From NCBI GenBank assembly GCA_003244055.1, contig QHBZ01000032.1, forward strand, positions 1 to 59,571: 59,571 bases of DNA. Reading direction: 5' to 3'. Each line of letters opens with the position of its first letter. The first letter of the stretch is position 1. Below, piece by piece: positions 25,078-33,275 of this stretch. The DNA is from Pseudonocardiales bacterium. GTDB lineage: Bacteria; Actinomycetota; Actinomycetes; Mycobacteriales; Pseudonocardiaceae. A program made the position numbers and the translations under genes. Under the pieces are notes generated by a model. That model had not been told where the DNA came from. It worked only from the letters and a program-made list of their open reading frames with translations, and did no database searches.

Positions 25078-25962
25078 TCAGCCGGCCAGCGCGCCGGCGG
25101 CACTGGCGGCGTGCAGTGCCGCCCGCCAGTGCCGCAGCTCGGGTAGCCCCGCGCCGGCCCATCCGGCGGTGTCCAGCACCGAGTTCGCCGGGCGCGGCGC
25201 GGGCCGGGGGAACTCGGCGGTGCGGCACGGCCGCACCCTGCCCGGATCCGCACCGACCTCAGCGAACACCGCCCTAGCCAGCCCGAACCAGGTCGTGGCG
25301 CCGGTGTTGACACAGTGCAGCACGCCAGCCGGCACCCGGTTCACGGCCAGTGCAAGCGCGATCAGGCCATCGGCGAGGTCCGCCGTCCAGGTCGGGTTGC
25401 CGTTCTGGTCGTCGACCACCCGGACGGGGTCAGGCCCGCGCGCCATCCGCGCCATGGTGCGGACGAAGTTGCTGCCATGAGCGCCGTAGAGCCACGCGGT
25501 CCGCACCACGTGGACCGACGCTCCCGAGGACAGCACCGCCAGTTCCCCCGCCAGTTTGCTTCGCCCGTATACGGTCCGCGGCACCGTTGGATCGTGCGCC
25601 CGGTTGGGTTCGACGCCGTCGCCCGCGAAGACATAGTCAGTGGAAACCTGCACCAGATGCGCCCGATGGTCGGCGCAGGCCCGGGCCAGGTTCGCGGGAC
25701 CCTGCGCATTGACCGCATGGGCCCGCGCAGCCCCCCTGCGCTCGGCGGCGTCCACCGCCGTGTAGGCCGCCGCGTTGATCACTACCAGCCTGGTACCCCG
25801 GCCGGCCCACGAGATCGCGCCAGACACTGCGGCGGAATCGGTGACGTCGAGTTCGACCGAGCCCGGTGCGTGGATTCGGGTGATCCCGGCACGGGCCGCC
25901 GCAGCCACTAGATCCCGACCGAGCTGACCATTGGCACCGGTCACCAGTAGAGACGGATTCAT
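25078..25962 (-). CDS. rmlD: dTDP-4-dehydrorhamnose reductase
   Basis: A 294-residue short-chain dehydrogenase/reductase. It has the NADPH motif 'LLVTGANGQLGRDLVAAA', 'VVINAAAYTAVDAAER', 'VQVSTDYVFAGDG', catalytic Tyr/Lys in 'VYGRSKLAGE' and 'VVRTAWLYGAHGSNFVRTM'. It catalyses the last step of dTDP-L-rhamnose synthesis. ATG 25962 overlaps the rmlB stop (ATGA), so rmlB and rmlD form a coupled pair. The product feeds WbbL. Confidence 0.93.
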   Translation of the reverse strand: MNPSLLVTGANGQLGRDLVAAAARAGITRIHAPGSVELDVTDSAAVSGAISWAGRGTRLVVINAAAYTAVDAAERRGAARAHAVNAQGPANLARACADHRAHLVQVSTDYVFAGDGVEPNRAHDPTVPRTVYGRSKLAGELAVLSSGASVHVVRTAWLYGAHGSNFVRTMARMARGPDPVRVVDDQNGNPTWTADLADGLIALALAVNRVPAGVLHCVNTGATTWFGLARAVFAEVGADPGRVRPCRTAEFPRPAPRPANSVLDTAGWAGAGLPELRHWRAALHAASAAGALAG

Positions 25963-26933
25963 GCCGCCTTCAATGGCTCCCACCAGTCCCGATGCTCGGC
26001 GTACCAGCGCACCGTCTCGGCCAGCCCCTGGACGAAGTCGGCCTGGGGGGCGTAGCCGAGCTGGGTGCGGATCTTCGTCCAGTCCACCGAGTACCGGCGG
26101 TCATGGGCCTTACGATCGACCACCGGCTGGACCTGCGACCAGTCCGCGCCCAGGGCATCCAGGAGCAGGCCGGTGAGCTCGGTGTTGGTCAGCTCGGTGC
26201 CACCGCCGATGTTGTAGATCTCCCCCGCCCGACCGCTCTGGAGCACCAGTGCGATGCCCCGGCAGTGGTCGTCGACGTGCAGCCAGTCCCGCACGTTGAG
26301 CCCATCGCCGTACAGCGGCACCGCCAGCCCGTCGAGCAGGTTGGTGACGAACAACGGGATGACCTTCTCCGGGTACTGGTAGGGCCCGTAGTTGTTCGAG
26401 CAGCGGGTGATCCGGACGTCCATGCCGTGGGTGCGGGCGTAAGCTCGGGCGAGCAGATCGCCACCCGCCTTGGACGCCGAATAGGGCGAATTCGGCTCCA
26501 GCGGGTGATTCTCGGACCACGAGCCCGACTCGATTGACCCATAGACCTCATCGGTGGAAATGTGCACGAACCGCGGCACACCGGCCACCAGCGCGGCCTG
26601 CAGCAGGATCTGGGTACCCACCACATTGGTCAGCACGAACGGGTCGGCACCCAGGATCGAGCGGTCCACATGTGACTCCGCGGCGAAGTGTACGACCGCA
26701 TCGATACCGACCATCAGATCGGCGACCAGCGGCCCTTCGGTAATGTCGCCCTTGACGAAGTGCAGCGCCGGATTGGTCGCGACCGGCGCAAGGTTCGCCT
26801 CATTACCGGCGTAGGTCAGTTTATCCAGCACGACCACCTCCGCGCCGACCAGTGTCGGTTCAGCACCTTGGAGCACCCGACGCACGAACGTCGACCCGAT
26901 GAACCCGGCACCGCCGGTGACCAGCAACCGCAT
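25959..26933 (-). CDS. rmlB: dTDP-glucose 4,6-dehydratase
   Basis: A 324-residue SDR. It has 'RLLVTGGAGFIGSTFVRRVL' (NAD site), 'VVVLDKLTYAGNEANL', 'VVHFAAESHVDRSI', 'HISTDEVYGSIE' (Thr-Asp-Glu of the active site), 'YSASKAGGDLLARAY' (Tyr-x3-Lys) and 'TRCSNNYGPYQYPEKVIPLF', all diagnostic of RmlB. ATG 26933 has GGAGG upstream. It makes dTDP-4-keto-6-deoxyglucose. In M. tuberculosis, as I recall, rmlB is not next to rmlD; here they are adjacent. Confidence 0.94.
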   Translation of the reverse strand: MRLLVTGGAGFIGSTFVRRVLQGAEPTLVGAEVVVLDKLTYAGNEANLAPVATNPALHFVKGDITEGPLVADLMVGIDAVVHFAAESHVDRSILGADPFVLTNVVGTQILLQAALVAGVPRFVHISTDEVYGSIESGSWSENHPLEPNSPYSASKAGGDLLARAYARTHGMDVRITRCSNNYGPYQYPEKVIPLFVTNLLDGLAVPLYGDGLNVRDWLHVDDHCRGIALVLQSGRAGEIYNIGGGTELTNTELTGLLLDALGADWSQVQPVVDRKAHDRRYSVDWTKIRTQLGYAPQADFVQGLAETVRWYAEHRDWWEPLKAA

Positions 26934-27088
26934 CCGCGCACCCTCCACTTCTGGTCGGCAGTGGCCGCCCAATGGCGGTCGAGTGTGCCACGGCAACCCG
27001 GCCCGGGGTTCACACGTCTGGACTAGCACATCGTCTGAACTGGAAAGTACTGCCGCCACACCAGTCGCAGGACGCAGGAGGGGCATCG

Positions 27089-28720
27089 GTGGACGACAGG
27101 CCAACTCGGTCGGGGGGCTCCGGCCGGTCGGGTCGGCGGCGCAGGCGGGACGGCGGCCCGCCGTCTCCCAGCGGCCCGCCGTCCGATCGACGTGCCCGGC
27201 GACGCCGCAACTACGGCGTGCAGCTCGCCCAGCTGGCGATCGCGATGGTTTCAGTGCTGGTGCTCGGCCTCACCGGATACGGGTGGGCGACCTTCCAGAC
27301 CCTCCACGAGGGCTTGAGCACCACGAACGTGATCGGCTGGGCCGTCCCGGACAAAGCCACCGACATCCTGCTGGTCGGCCTGGACAGCCGGACCGACGCC
27401 CACGACAACCCGCTGGCCAAGGACATGCTGGCCCGGCTGCGCGCCGGTGACAACGAGGATGAGCTCACCGACACCATGATCTTGGTGCGGATCCCGAATG
27501 ACGGTCAGCACGCGGTTGCGATCTCGTTGCCCCGGGACCTGTACGTGGAGCTGCCCGACGGCTACGGCAAGCACAAGCTCAACTCCGCCTTCGCCCGCGC
27601 GCGCAACGCCACCGCGGAGCGGCTCGTCGCCCAAGGCGTCGACCCGGCGACGGTGCGTACCGAATCCATCGCCGCTGGTCGAAAGGTTCTGCTGCAGGCG
27701 GTCAAGGACCTGACCGGTATCGGCATCGACCACTACGCGGAGATCAACCTGCTCGGCTTCTCACTGCTCACCGATGCCGTCGGTGGAGTCCCGGTATGCC
27801 TGAAAGCGCCGGTTCACGACAGGTTCTCCGGGGCGAACTTTCCGGCAGGGCAGCAGCTGATCTCGGGCCCGGACGCGTTGGCGTTCGTCCGGCAACGGCA
27901 CGGATTGCCTCGCGGTGACCTTGACCGCATTGTGCGCCAGCAGGCGTACCTGGCCTCGCTGGCCCACAAGGTGCTCACCGCGGGCACGCTGGCCAACCCC
28001 AGCCGGATCAATCAGCTGATCAATGCGACGCAGCAGTCGCTGGTGCTCGACGAGGGCTTCGATGTGCTCGACTTCGCCACTCGGATTCAGGGTCTCGCCG
28101 CCGGCAACGTGGTTTTCGAGACCGTTCCGGTATTGGGCGACGGCACCAGCGAGTCCGACGGCGCGGTGCTCAACGTCGATCCGGATGCGGTGCACGCCTT
28201 CGTCGGGCAGGCGATCACCCCCTCCACGACCGACCCCAAGCCCGACTCCGCGGCCAAGCCGCCGCTGACGTTCGACGTATTCAATGCCTCGACCGTGCGT
28301 GGGCTCGCCAAATCGGTCTCTGATCAGCTGGCCGGGCAGGGATTCATGCCGGAAACGGTCGGCACCAGCCCCACCCGACCCACCAGCGTGGTGCGCTACC
28401 CCACCGGCGGGCAGGACGCCGCCCGCACAGTGGCCGCCGCGTTGGGTGGCATGCCGGTCGAGGAGGACTCCCAGTTGGTCACCGGCACCGTGCAGATCTA
28501 CCTCGGCAAGGACTACGCGGGGCCGGGCAGATCGCGAGTCGCGGGTGCGTTGGCGCGGCGGGTGCAGACCCCAGCCGAGAGCGACGTCGCGCGGCCGGTC
28601 GCTGAGGCTACAGACGCCGATTCCACCACGATCGCGGCGTCGCCGACCTCGACGCCGCCAGCTCCAGCGCCGCCGCCGCGACCGTCGATGGTGGGCGGCA
28701 AGGCACCGTGCGTCTCCTGA
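27089..28720 (+). CDS. LytR-CpsA-Psr (LCP) family cell-wall polymer ligase
   Basis: A 543-residue protein from GTG 27089 (GCAGGAGGGG upstream). An Arg-rich cytoplasmic tail (residues 1-41) is followed by a transmembrane helix (about 44-64). The LCP domain has 'DILLVGLDSRTDAHDN', 'DTMILVRIPNDGQHAVAISLPRDLYVELP', 'INLLGFSLLTDAVGGV' and 'DALAFVRQRHGLPRGDLDRIVRQQ'. A C-terminal LytR_C-type domain ('FDVFNASTVRGLAKSVSDQLAGQGF') and a Pro-rich tail follow. LCP proteins attach lipid-linked polymers such as arabinogalactan to peptidoglycan. It matches the Rv3267 position and is divergent from rmlB. Confidence 0.92.
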   Translation: MDDRPTRSGGSGRSGRRRRRDGGPPSPSGPPSDRRARRRRNYGVQLAQLAIAMVSVLVLGLTGYGWATFQTLHEGLSTTNVIGWAVPDKATDILLVGLDSRTDAHDNPLAKDMLARLRAGDNEDELTDTMILVRIPNDGQHAVAISLPRDLYVELPDGYGKHKLNSAFARARNATAERLVAQGVDPATVRTESIAAGRKVLLQAVKDLTGIGIDHYAEINLLGFSLLTDAVGGVPVCLKAPVHDRFSGANFPAGQQLISGPDALAFVRQRHGLPRGDLDRIVRQQAYLASLAHKVLTAGTLANPSRINQLINATQQSLVLDEGFDVLDFATRIQGLAAGNVVFETVPVLGDGTSESDGAVLNVDPDAVHAFVGQAITPSTTDPKPDSAAKPPLTFDVFNASTVRGLAKSVSDQLAGQGFMPETVGTSPTRPTSVVRYPTGGQDAARTVAAALGGMPVEEDSQLVTGTVQIYLGKDYAGPGRSRVAGALARRVQTPAESDVARPVAEATDADSTTIAASPTSTPPAPAPPPRPSMVGGKAPCVS

Positions 28721-28783
28721 GCCACCACCCGACACGCAGGTCGGCTCCGAAGTTCGAGTTACCGAGTTTAAGCTACCGAACTG

Positions 28784-29464
28784 ATGACCATCACCGACCA
28801 GGTGCTCGGCCCGCTGCTGCGCGCGGACCCGGCCAGACCGCGCATCACCCACTACGACGACGCCGCCGGCAGCCGGATCGAGCTGTCCGGCGCCACGCTG
28901 GCCAACTGGGCGGCAAAAACAGCGAACTGGTTACGCGACGAACTTGACGTCCAACCCGGCGACGCCGTCGCGGTATTGCTACCCCCGCACTGGCAGACCG
29001 CCGGTGTGCTGCTGGGTGCCTGGTGGTGCGGCGCGACGGTCACCGCGACGCCCGGTAAAGCGCAGGTAGCACTATGCGGGCTTGATCGAATCGGCGACGC
29101 CGGCGGCGCCGACGAACTGGCAGCGGTCGGCCTGGACGCATTGGGCGCGGGAATCGCGGAGCTGCCACCCGGGATCCGGGACTACTCCAGTGAGGTCCGG
29201 GTACACGGCGACACTTTCTCCTCCGGCGCACCGGGACCTGACGCCGAGGCGCTGATCGCCGTGGCCCGAGCCCGAGCCACGGTACTGGGCCTGGCCGCTG
29301 GTGACCGCTTGCTGTGCACCACGAGCTGGGACCTGACGGTGCCGGGTGAGGTGCTCCTGGCGGTGCTCGCCGCCGACGCTTCCCTGGTGCAGTGCACCAA
29401 TGCCGACCCCGCCAAGCTAACGGATCGGCGCACCGCCGAGCGGATCACCACCATCCTCAGTTAA
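28784..29464 (+). CDS. TIGR03089-family protein (AMP-binding-like N-terminal fold)
   Basis: A 226-residue protein resembling the N-terminal part of acyl-CoA synthetases ('ITHYDDAAGSRIELSGATLANWAAKTANWL', 'GDAVAVLLPPHWQTAGVLLGAWWCGATV', 'DRLLCTTSWDLTVPGEVLLAVLA') but lacking the C-terminal half. This is the TIGR03089 family, found beside rmlD/LCP genes in mycobacteria (Rv3268 type). The function is unknown. No convincing Shine-Dalgarno sits before ATG 28784, which may be translated in continuity with the LCP gene 63 nt upstream. Confidence 0.85.
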   Translation: MTITDQVLGPLLRADPARPRITHYDDAAGSRIELSGATLANWAAKTANWLRDELDVQPGDAVAVLLPPHWQTAGVLLGAWWCGATVTATPGKAQVALCGLDRIGDAGGADELAAVGLDALGAGIAELPPGIRDYSSEVRVHGDTFSSGAPGPDAEALIAVARARATVLGLAAGDRLLCTTSWDLTVPGEVLLAVLAADASLVQCTNADPAKLTDRRTAERITTILS

Positions 29465-29553
29465 CCGAAGCGACACCGGCAATTCGGCGCGGCCCACCCG
29501 GTGTCCCGCGATACCCTGTGCGGGGCAGCGATCGGGAAGATTCGGCGGGAACC

Positions 29554-30711
29554 ATGCGGCGTGTGTTGATGTTGCTTATTGTGGCTTTTTTGCTTGCCGG
29601 ATGCTCGGGTAACTCCGCGGGACCGTCCGGCCCAGGGGTTGCGCCACGCCCGCAGGCGCGGGTCAGCACCCTGCCGGGCGACAAAGCCTCGAACGTCAGC
29701 CCGACGCTGCCGGTCTCCGTGCGAGTCATGGGCGGCGTCCTGAATCAGGTGGCGTTGGCCAACTCTGATGGCAAAGCGGTCGCCGGCACCCTGAGCCCAG
29801 ACGGGCACAGCTGGACCAGCTCGGAGGCCCTGGGCTACGGCAAGACATACACCTGGAGCGGCAGCGCGGCCGGCCCTGACCGGCTGTCCGTGCCCGTGGC
29901 CGGCGCGTTCACCACCGTCAAGCCGAAGCGGCAACTCCACGCCACCCTGAACATCGGCGACGGCGACACCGTCGGCGTCGCCGCCCCGATCATCCTGCAG
30001 TTCGACCATCACGTGTCGGACAAGGCCGCCGCGGAGCGAGCGCTGCAGGTACAGGCTTCCGTGCCCACCGAGGGATCGTGGGCTTGGCTGCCCGACGACA
30101 ATGGCGGCTCCCGGGCGCACTACCGGCCCAAGGACTACTGGCAGCCCGACACCAAGGTCAGCGTCGCCGCCAAGCTCTACGGCGTCGCTCTGGGCGACGG
30201 CTCCTATGGCAAGGAAGACATCAGCTCGAGGTTCATGATCGGTCGATCCCAGATCGTGCGGGCCGACGTCAACAGCCACCACATGGTTGTGATCCGAGAC
30301 GGCCAGGAGGTGATGAACTTCCCGGCCAGCTACGGGCTGAGCTCCGACCCGAATCGCAACACCACCAGCGGCATCCACGTGGTGATGAACAAGGCCCAGA
30401 CCGTGCTGATGTCCAACCGGGCCTACGGATACGTCAACGTGCCCGAGCACTGGGCGGTGCGTATTTCCAATAACGGCGAGTTCATCCACGCCAATCCGGA
30501 GACCACCGGCGTGCAGGGGTCCTCCAACGTCACCCACGGCTGCGTCAACCTGTCCACCGCGAACGCCCAGGAGTACTTCGGCACCGCGATCTTCGGCGAT
30601 CCGGTCGAGGTCACCAACAGCCCGACCCCGCTGACCGGGGCCGACGGTGACATCTACGACTGGACCGTGCCGTGGGACAGCTGGCTGGCGATGTCCGCTC
30701 TGCACTCCTGA
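29554..30711 (+). CDS. L,D-transpeptidase lipoprotein (LdtMt-like)
   Basis: A 385-residue lipoprotein with lipobox LLAGC (Cys17). Two Ig-like regions follow (about 40-145 and 150-245; 'TLNIGDGDTVGVAAPIILQFD', 'WLPDDNGGSRAHYRPKDYW'). The YkuD catalytic domain has 'GIHVVMNKAQTVLM', 'GEFIHANPETTG' and the active-site signature 'THGCVNLST', with Cys330 as nucleophile and His328 next to it. It forms 3-3 peptidoglycan cross-links resistant to most beta-lactams. The ATG at 29554 gives the signal peptide directly. The architecture matches LdtMt2. Confidence 0.93.
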   Translation: MRRVLMLLIVAFLLAGCSGNSAGPSGPGVAPRPQARVSTLPGDKASNVSPTLPVSVRVMGGVLNQVALANSDGKAVAGTLSPDGHSWTSSEALGYGKTYTWSGSAAGPDRLSVPVAGAFTTVKPKRQLHATLNIGDGDTVGVAAPIILQFDHHVSDKAAAERALQVQASVPTEGSWAWLPDDNGGSRAHYRPKDYWQPDTKVSVAAKLYGVALGDGSYGKEDISSRFMIGRSQIVRADVNSHHMVVIRDGQEVMNFPASYGLSSDPNRNTTSGIHVVMNKAQTVLMSNRAYGYVNVPEHWAVRISNNGEFIHANPETTGVQGSSNVTHGCVNLSTANAQEYFGTAIFGDPVEVTNSPTPLTGADGDIYDWTVPWDSWLAMSALHS

Positions 30712-31068
30712 CTCTGGACTCCTGACCCCGGTATGCCTGACCTCGATGGCGACGCCTACCGAACTACGCAAACAGCGCAAAAAACGTCAGATTGAATCCG
30801 CTACGCGTACGAACCATAACTCACAGCTCTCGATAGCGGGATGCGTAACGCGACCTTGGTGGGATGCGATGAACCTAAACAAGGACCGCGCCAAGGGGTG
30901 GATCATGAGCGGCAAGAACAGGTTGACTTCCCGAACTGCGGGCGCAACATACCAGAAAAACCAGTCGGCGAGTGCAGTGACAATCAGTGTCCGTCCGGTC
31001 ACTCAGACACATCACAATTGAACAGTCGATAGACCCGGGCGTGCTCGAACAACAAGACGGAGGCCGAG
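30712..31068. other. 357-bp gap before the ubiquitin-like island
   Basis: Apart from the possible small gene at 30841-31032, nothing definite is visible. The stretch is less GC-rich than its flanks (AACAGCGCAAAAAACGTCAG at about 30770) and marks the left edge of the inserted island. A promoter for the island should lie here, but no -35/-10 pair is clear enough to mark. Confidence 0.4.
30841..31032 (+). CDS. Possible 63-aa Cys-rich (zinc-ribbon-like) protein
   Basis: ATG 30841 opens a 63-residue frame whose second half reads 'VDFPNCGRNIPEKPVGECSDNQ...CPSGH', giving four Cys/His positions compatible with a small zinc knuckle. It ends 36 nt before the ubiquitin-like gene. A competing frame of similar length exists on the same strand (from ATG 30869), and no strong ribosome site is present, so translation is uncertain. 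Confidence 0.3.
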   Translation: MRNATLVGCDEPKQGPRQGVDHERQEQVDFPNCGRNIPEKPVGECSDNQCPSGHSDTSQLNSR

Positions 31069-31278
31069 ATGGGTAACTACATAGTTAACGGTGAGGTTAT
31101 CGACGTGCGTGGGGAGCGGCCGACTGCAGCCGACCTCAAACGCCAAGCCAACAGCGTGCTGTCTGATTGGGTGATGGCAAGCATGCCCAATGGACAGATC
31201 GTCAAGCTAGAAGACAATAAACCGCTGCCGACCAATGCCGTCGACTACTCAGTGGTGACGCCGTTCACTTACGGCTGA
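31069..31278 (+). CDS. Ubiquitin-like (beta-grasp) protein
   Basis: A 69-residue protein with GGAGG before ATG 31069. The predicted layout is beta-hairpin ('NYIVNGEVIDVRGE'), helix ('TAADLKRQANSVLSDW'), strands ('VMASMPNGQIVKLEDNKPLP', 'VDYSVVTPFTYG'). It ends exactly in Gly, as mature ubiquitin-like modifiers do, so no C-terminal processing would be needed. Sequence alone is too divergent for certain assignment, but the E2-like gene and the JAMM-E1 fusion directly downstream make a conjugated modifier the best explanation. It resembles the single-unit members of prokaryotic (multi-)ubiquitin families. Confidence 0.75.
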   Translation: MGNYIVNGEVIDVRGERPTAADLKRQANSVLSDWVMASMPNGQIVKLEDNKPLPTNAVDYSVVTPFTYG

Positions 31279-31323
31279 TAGCGAGGTCGGGGCAATGACG
31301 TCGATAATGAACGGCCGTCGATA

Positions 31324-31782
31324 ATGGAAGATCTCGAAACGCGGCGCAGGCTCAGCCGGCTCAAAACCGAGGCGCTATTGCTCTCGCGACGGTTCGGTGA
31401 TGCCCGCTTCGACACTGAGAGCGGTACCTGGTTCTATGTAGAACGCTTTCCGATCGCTCCGGGCTGGAATAAGCCGCATATCGAGGTCCTCATCGACATC
31501 CCGGATGGTACGCCCGGCTATCCCTCGGTACCGCCAGAATGGTTCTGGACGGACCACGATCTCCGGACGAACGAAGGACAGTCACTCAACCACTTCTTCA
31601 CCCGCGGCCCGAGTACCGATAGGGAACACGTCGACCATGGGTGGGGACACTTCTGCGTGCACCTTATCGGATGGCGGCCGGCTGGTGGCGCCGACCTGCT
31701 TCGTGGGCATAGCCTGATGACGTACCTCGATCTGATCGCAGCAATTTTCCGCGATCGGCGCACTTTGAGCGGAGCCAAATAA
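31324..31782 (+). CDS. E2/UBC-like protein (prokaryotic E2 family)
   Basis: A 152-residue protein. It has an N-terminal helix, then strands ('TWFYVERFPIAPGWNKPHIEVLIDIPDG'), a UBC-like 'YPSVPPEWFWTD' turn and the conserved C-terminal 'DHGWGHFCVHLIGWRP'. Cys111 in that motif is the only cysteine in the protein and is the candidate thioester residue, with His109 two residues before it. C-terminal helices follow ('GHSLMTYLDLIAAIFRDRR'). The layout fits Pfam Prok-E2_E. It would take the modifier from the E1 encoded next. Its stop overlaps the E1 gene start (AATG). Confidence 0.8.
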   Translation: MEDLETRRRLSRLKTEALLLSRRFGDARFDTESGTWFYVERFPIAPGWNKPHIEVLIDIPDGTPGYPSVPPEWFWTDHDLRTNEGQSLNHFFTRGPSTDREHVDHGWGHFCVHLIGWRPAGGADLLRGHSLMTYLDLIAAIFRDRRTLSGAK

Positions 31783-33263
31783 TGGCGCGTGAGGTGGATG
31801 ACATCGTACTCAGTTCCACCCTGTGGTCTGAGCTCCGCAGCCATCTTCTGTCTACTAATGGAAAGCCGGGACGCGGGGCCGGCAATGAGCAGATGGCGTT
31901 CATCCTCGCCGCGCCCAACGTGTCGGCGAGCAGGATACGATTGGTGGGTCATGAGCTGCTCCGGGCGCAGCCAACGGATCTAGATCATCAGTCGCCCTCG
32001 GCGATAAGCCCGAACGGCCAGTTCGTCGCCACCGCCCTGACCCGGTGCCGACGAGAGGGCTGGAGCCTCATCGAGGTCCACTCCCACCCCTTTGACTCGG
32101 CTTCGCAAACAACATTCAGCGGCGTTGACTGGTCCAACGACCGGTCTAAAATGCCCCGGCTCGCGTCAATGCTACCCGAGCCCTTCTACCACGCCACGAT
32201 GGTCGTCGGGCAGAACAGCCTGGACGCCCATTACTACCAGCGCATCACCTCGGCGATTCGGCCGGTGAAGCAAGTGACTATCGTGGGTAGCTTCTCCGAC
32301 GATTCACCAGTCTTACACTACTTCCCGGCGTCCAGTTCCGCAGCTGCGTCGGTGCTCCCGCCAGACGAACGTCATAGCCGCCAGCTGCCCCTACTCGGCG
32401 TGGCCACCCAGGAGGCCCTCTCAAAAGCACGAGTGGCTGTCGTCGGCCTTGGCGGTCTTGGTTCGTTCGTTGCCTTAGAACTCGCCTACCTCGGCGTCGG
32501 CCACCTGATTCTCATTGATCCTGACCGTATCGAGCTGAGCAATCTCAACCGCCTCATCGGCGCTGGACCGGACGACGTCGGACGCTACAAGGTCGACGTC
32601 GTCCATGAGCTCATCGGGCGCCTGACGCCGGGTGTCACGGTAACAGCTGTGGCAGCGCCACTTCTGGACAACGGAGCGCTGCACCACGCCAAAGCGGCAG
32701 ACCTGCTTCTCGGCTGCGTCGATACGCACGGGGCCCGTCTCTCGTTGAACCATTTGTCTATTCGTTACCTCATACCGCTCATCGACGCAGGTACCGGCGC
32801 CAGACTCGGGACCAACAGTCTCGACGCGAAACTCGGGGGTCAGGTCCAGGTCGTTGCGCCGGGAGTCGGTTGTCTCGAGTGCCGTGGCTTCATTCACCCG
32901 CAACGGGCGGCATATGACCTAGCGCCGCCGGAGATGCAGGAGTACGAACGAGACCACGGTTACGGCACCGAGCAGGCCATGCCCTCGGTTATATTCTTGA
33001 ATGGTGTCGTGGCGTCAATGCAGGTTGCGGAAACCGCGCGGACCTTCACCGCCGCGTCAGCCCCGAAAGACGTCGTACCGAAACTGATCATCTACGACGC
33101 GCGAACCCAGCGGACGTTCCCAGCAGCGGTTCACTACTCGCCTGAGTGCGCGACCTGCGGCACTCACGGGGTCACCGGGCTCGCTGACCTGGCACCTTTA
33201 CAAGCTGCTTTTCAGGCTGCGCCGACAGCACAGCCTGCTTTCGCAAGAGCGTCACTGAGCTAG
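31782..33263 (+). CDS. JAMM peptidase - E1 (ThiF/UBA) fusion protein
   Basis: A 493-residue protein. The N-terminal JAB/JAMM domain has Glu36 and the metal motif H100-S-H102 ... S113-G-V-D116 (HxHx10SxxD), all intact, predicting an active deubiquitinase-like metallopeptidase. The E1 domain has the Rossmann GLGGLG at 222-227, D246 and 'ELSNLNR' for ATP binding, and 'GCVDTHGARLSLN' (Cys312). A zinc site is formed by C364/C367 and C456/C459. It would adenylate the 69-aa modifier and pass it on, and may also trim or remove it. The fusion of both activities is known from prokaryotic ubiquitin-like operons. Confidence 0.9.
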   Translation: MAREVDDIVLSSTLWSELRSHLLSTNGKPGRGAGNEQMAFILAAPNVSASRIRLVGHELLRAQPTDLDHQSPSAISPNGQFVATALTRCRREGWSLIEVHSHPFDSASQTTFSGVDWSNDRSKMPRLASMLPEPFYHATMVVGQNSLDAHYYQRITSAIRPVKQVTIVGSFSDDSPVLHYFPASSSAAASVLPPDERHSRQLPLLGVATQEALSKARVAVVGLGGLGSFVALELAYLGVGHLILIDPDRIELSNLNRLIGAGPDDVGRYKVDVVHELIGRLTPGVTVTAVAAPLLDNGALHHAKAADLLLGCVDTHGARLSLNHLSIRYLIPLIDAGTGARLGTNSLDAKLGGQVQVVAPGVGCLECRGFIHPQRAAYDLAPPEMQEYERDHGYGTEQAMPSVIFLNGVVASMQVAETARTFTAASAPKDVVPKLIIYDARTQRTFPAAVHYSPECATCGTHGVTGLADLAPLQAAFQAAPTAQPAFARASLS

Positions 33264-33275
33264 CCGGAGCGCACT

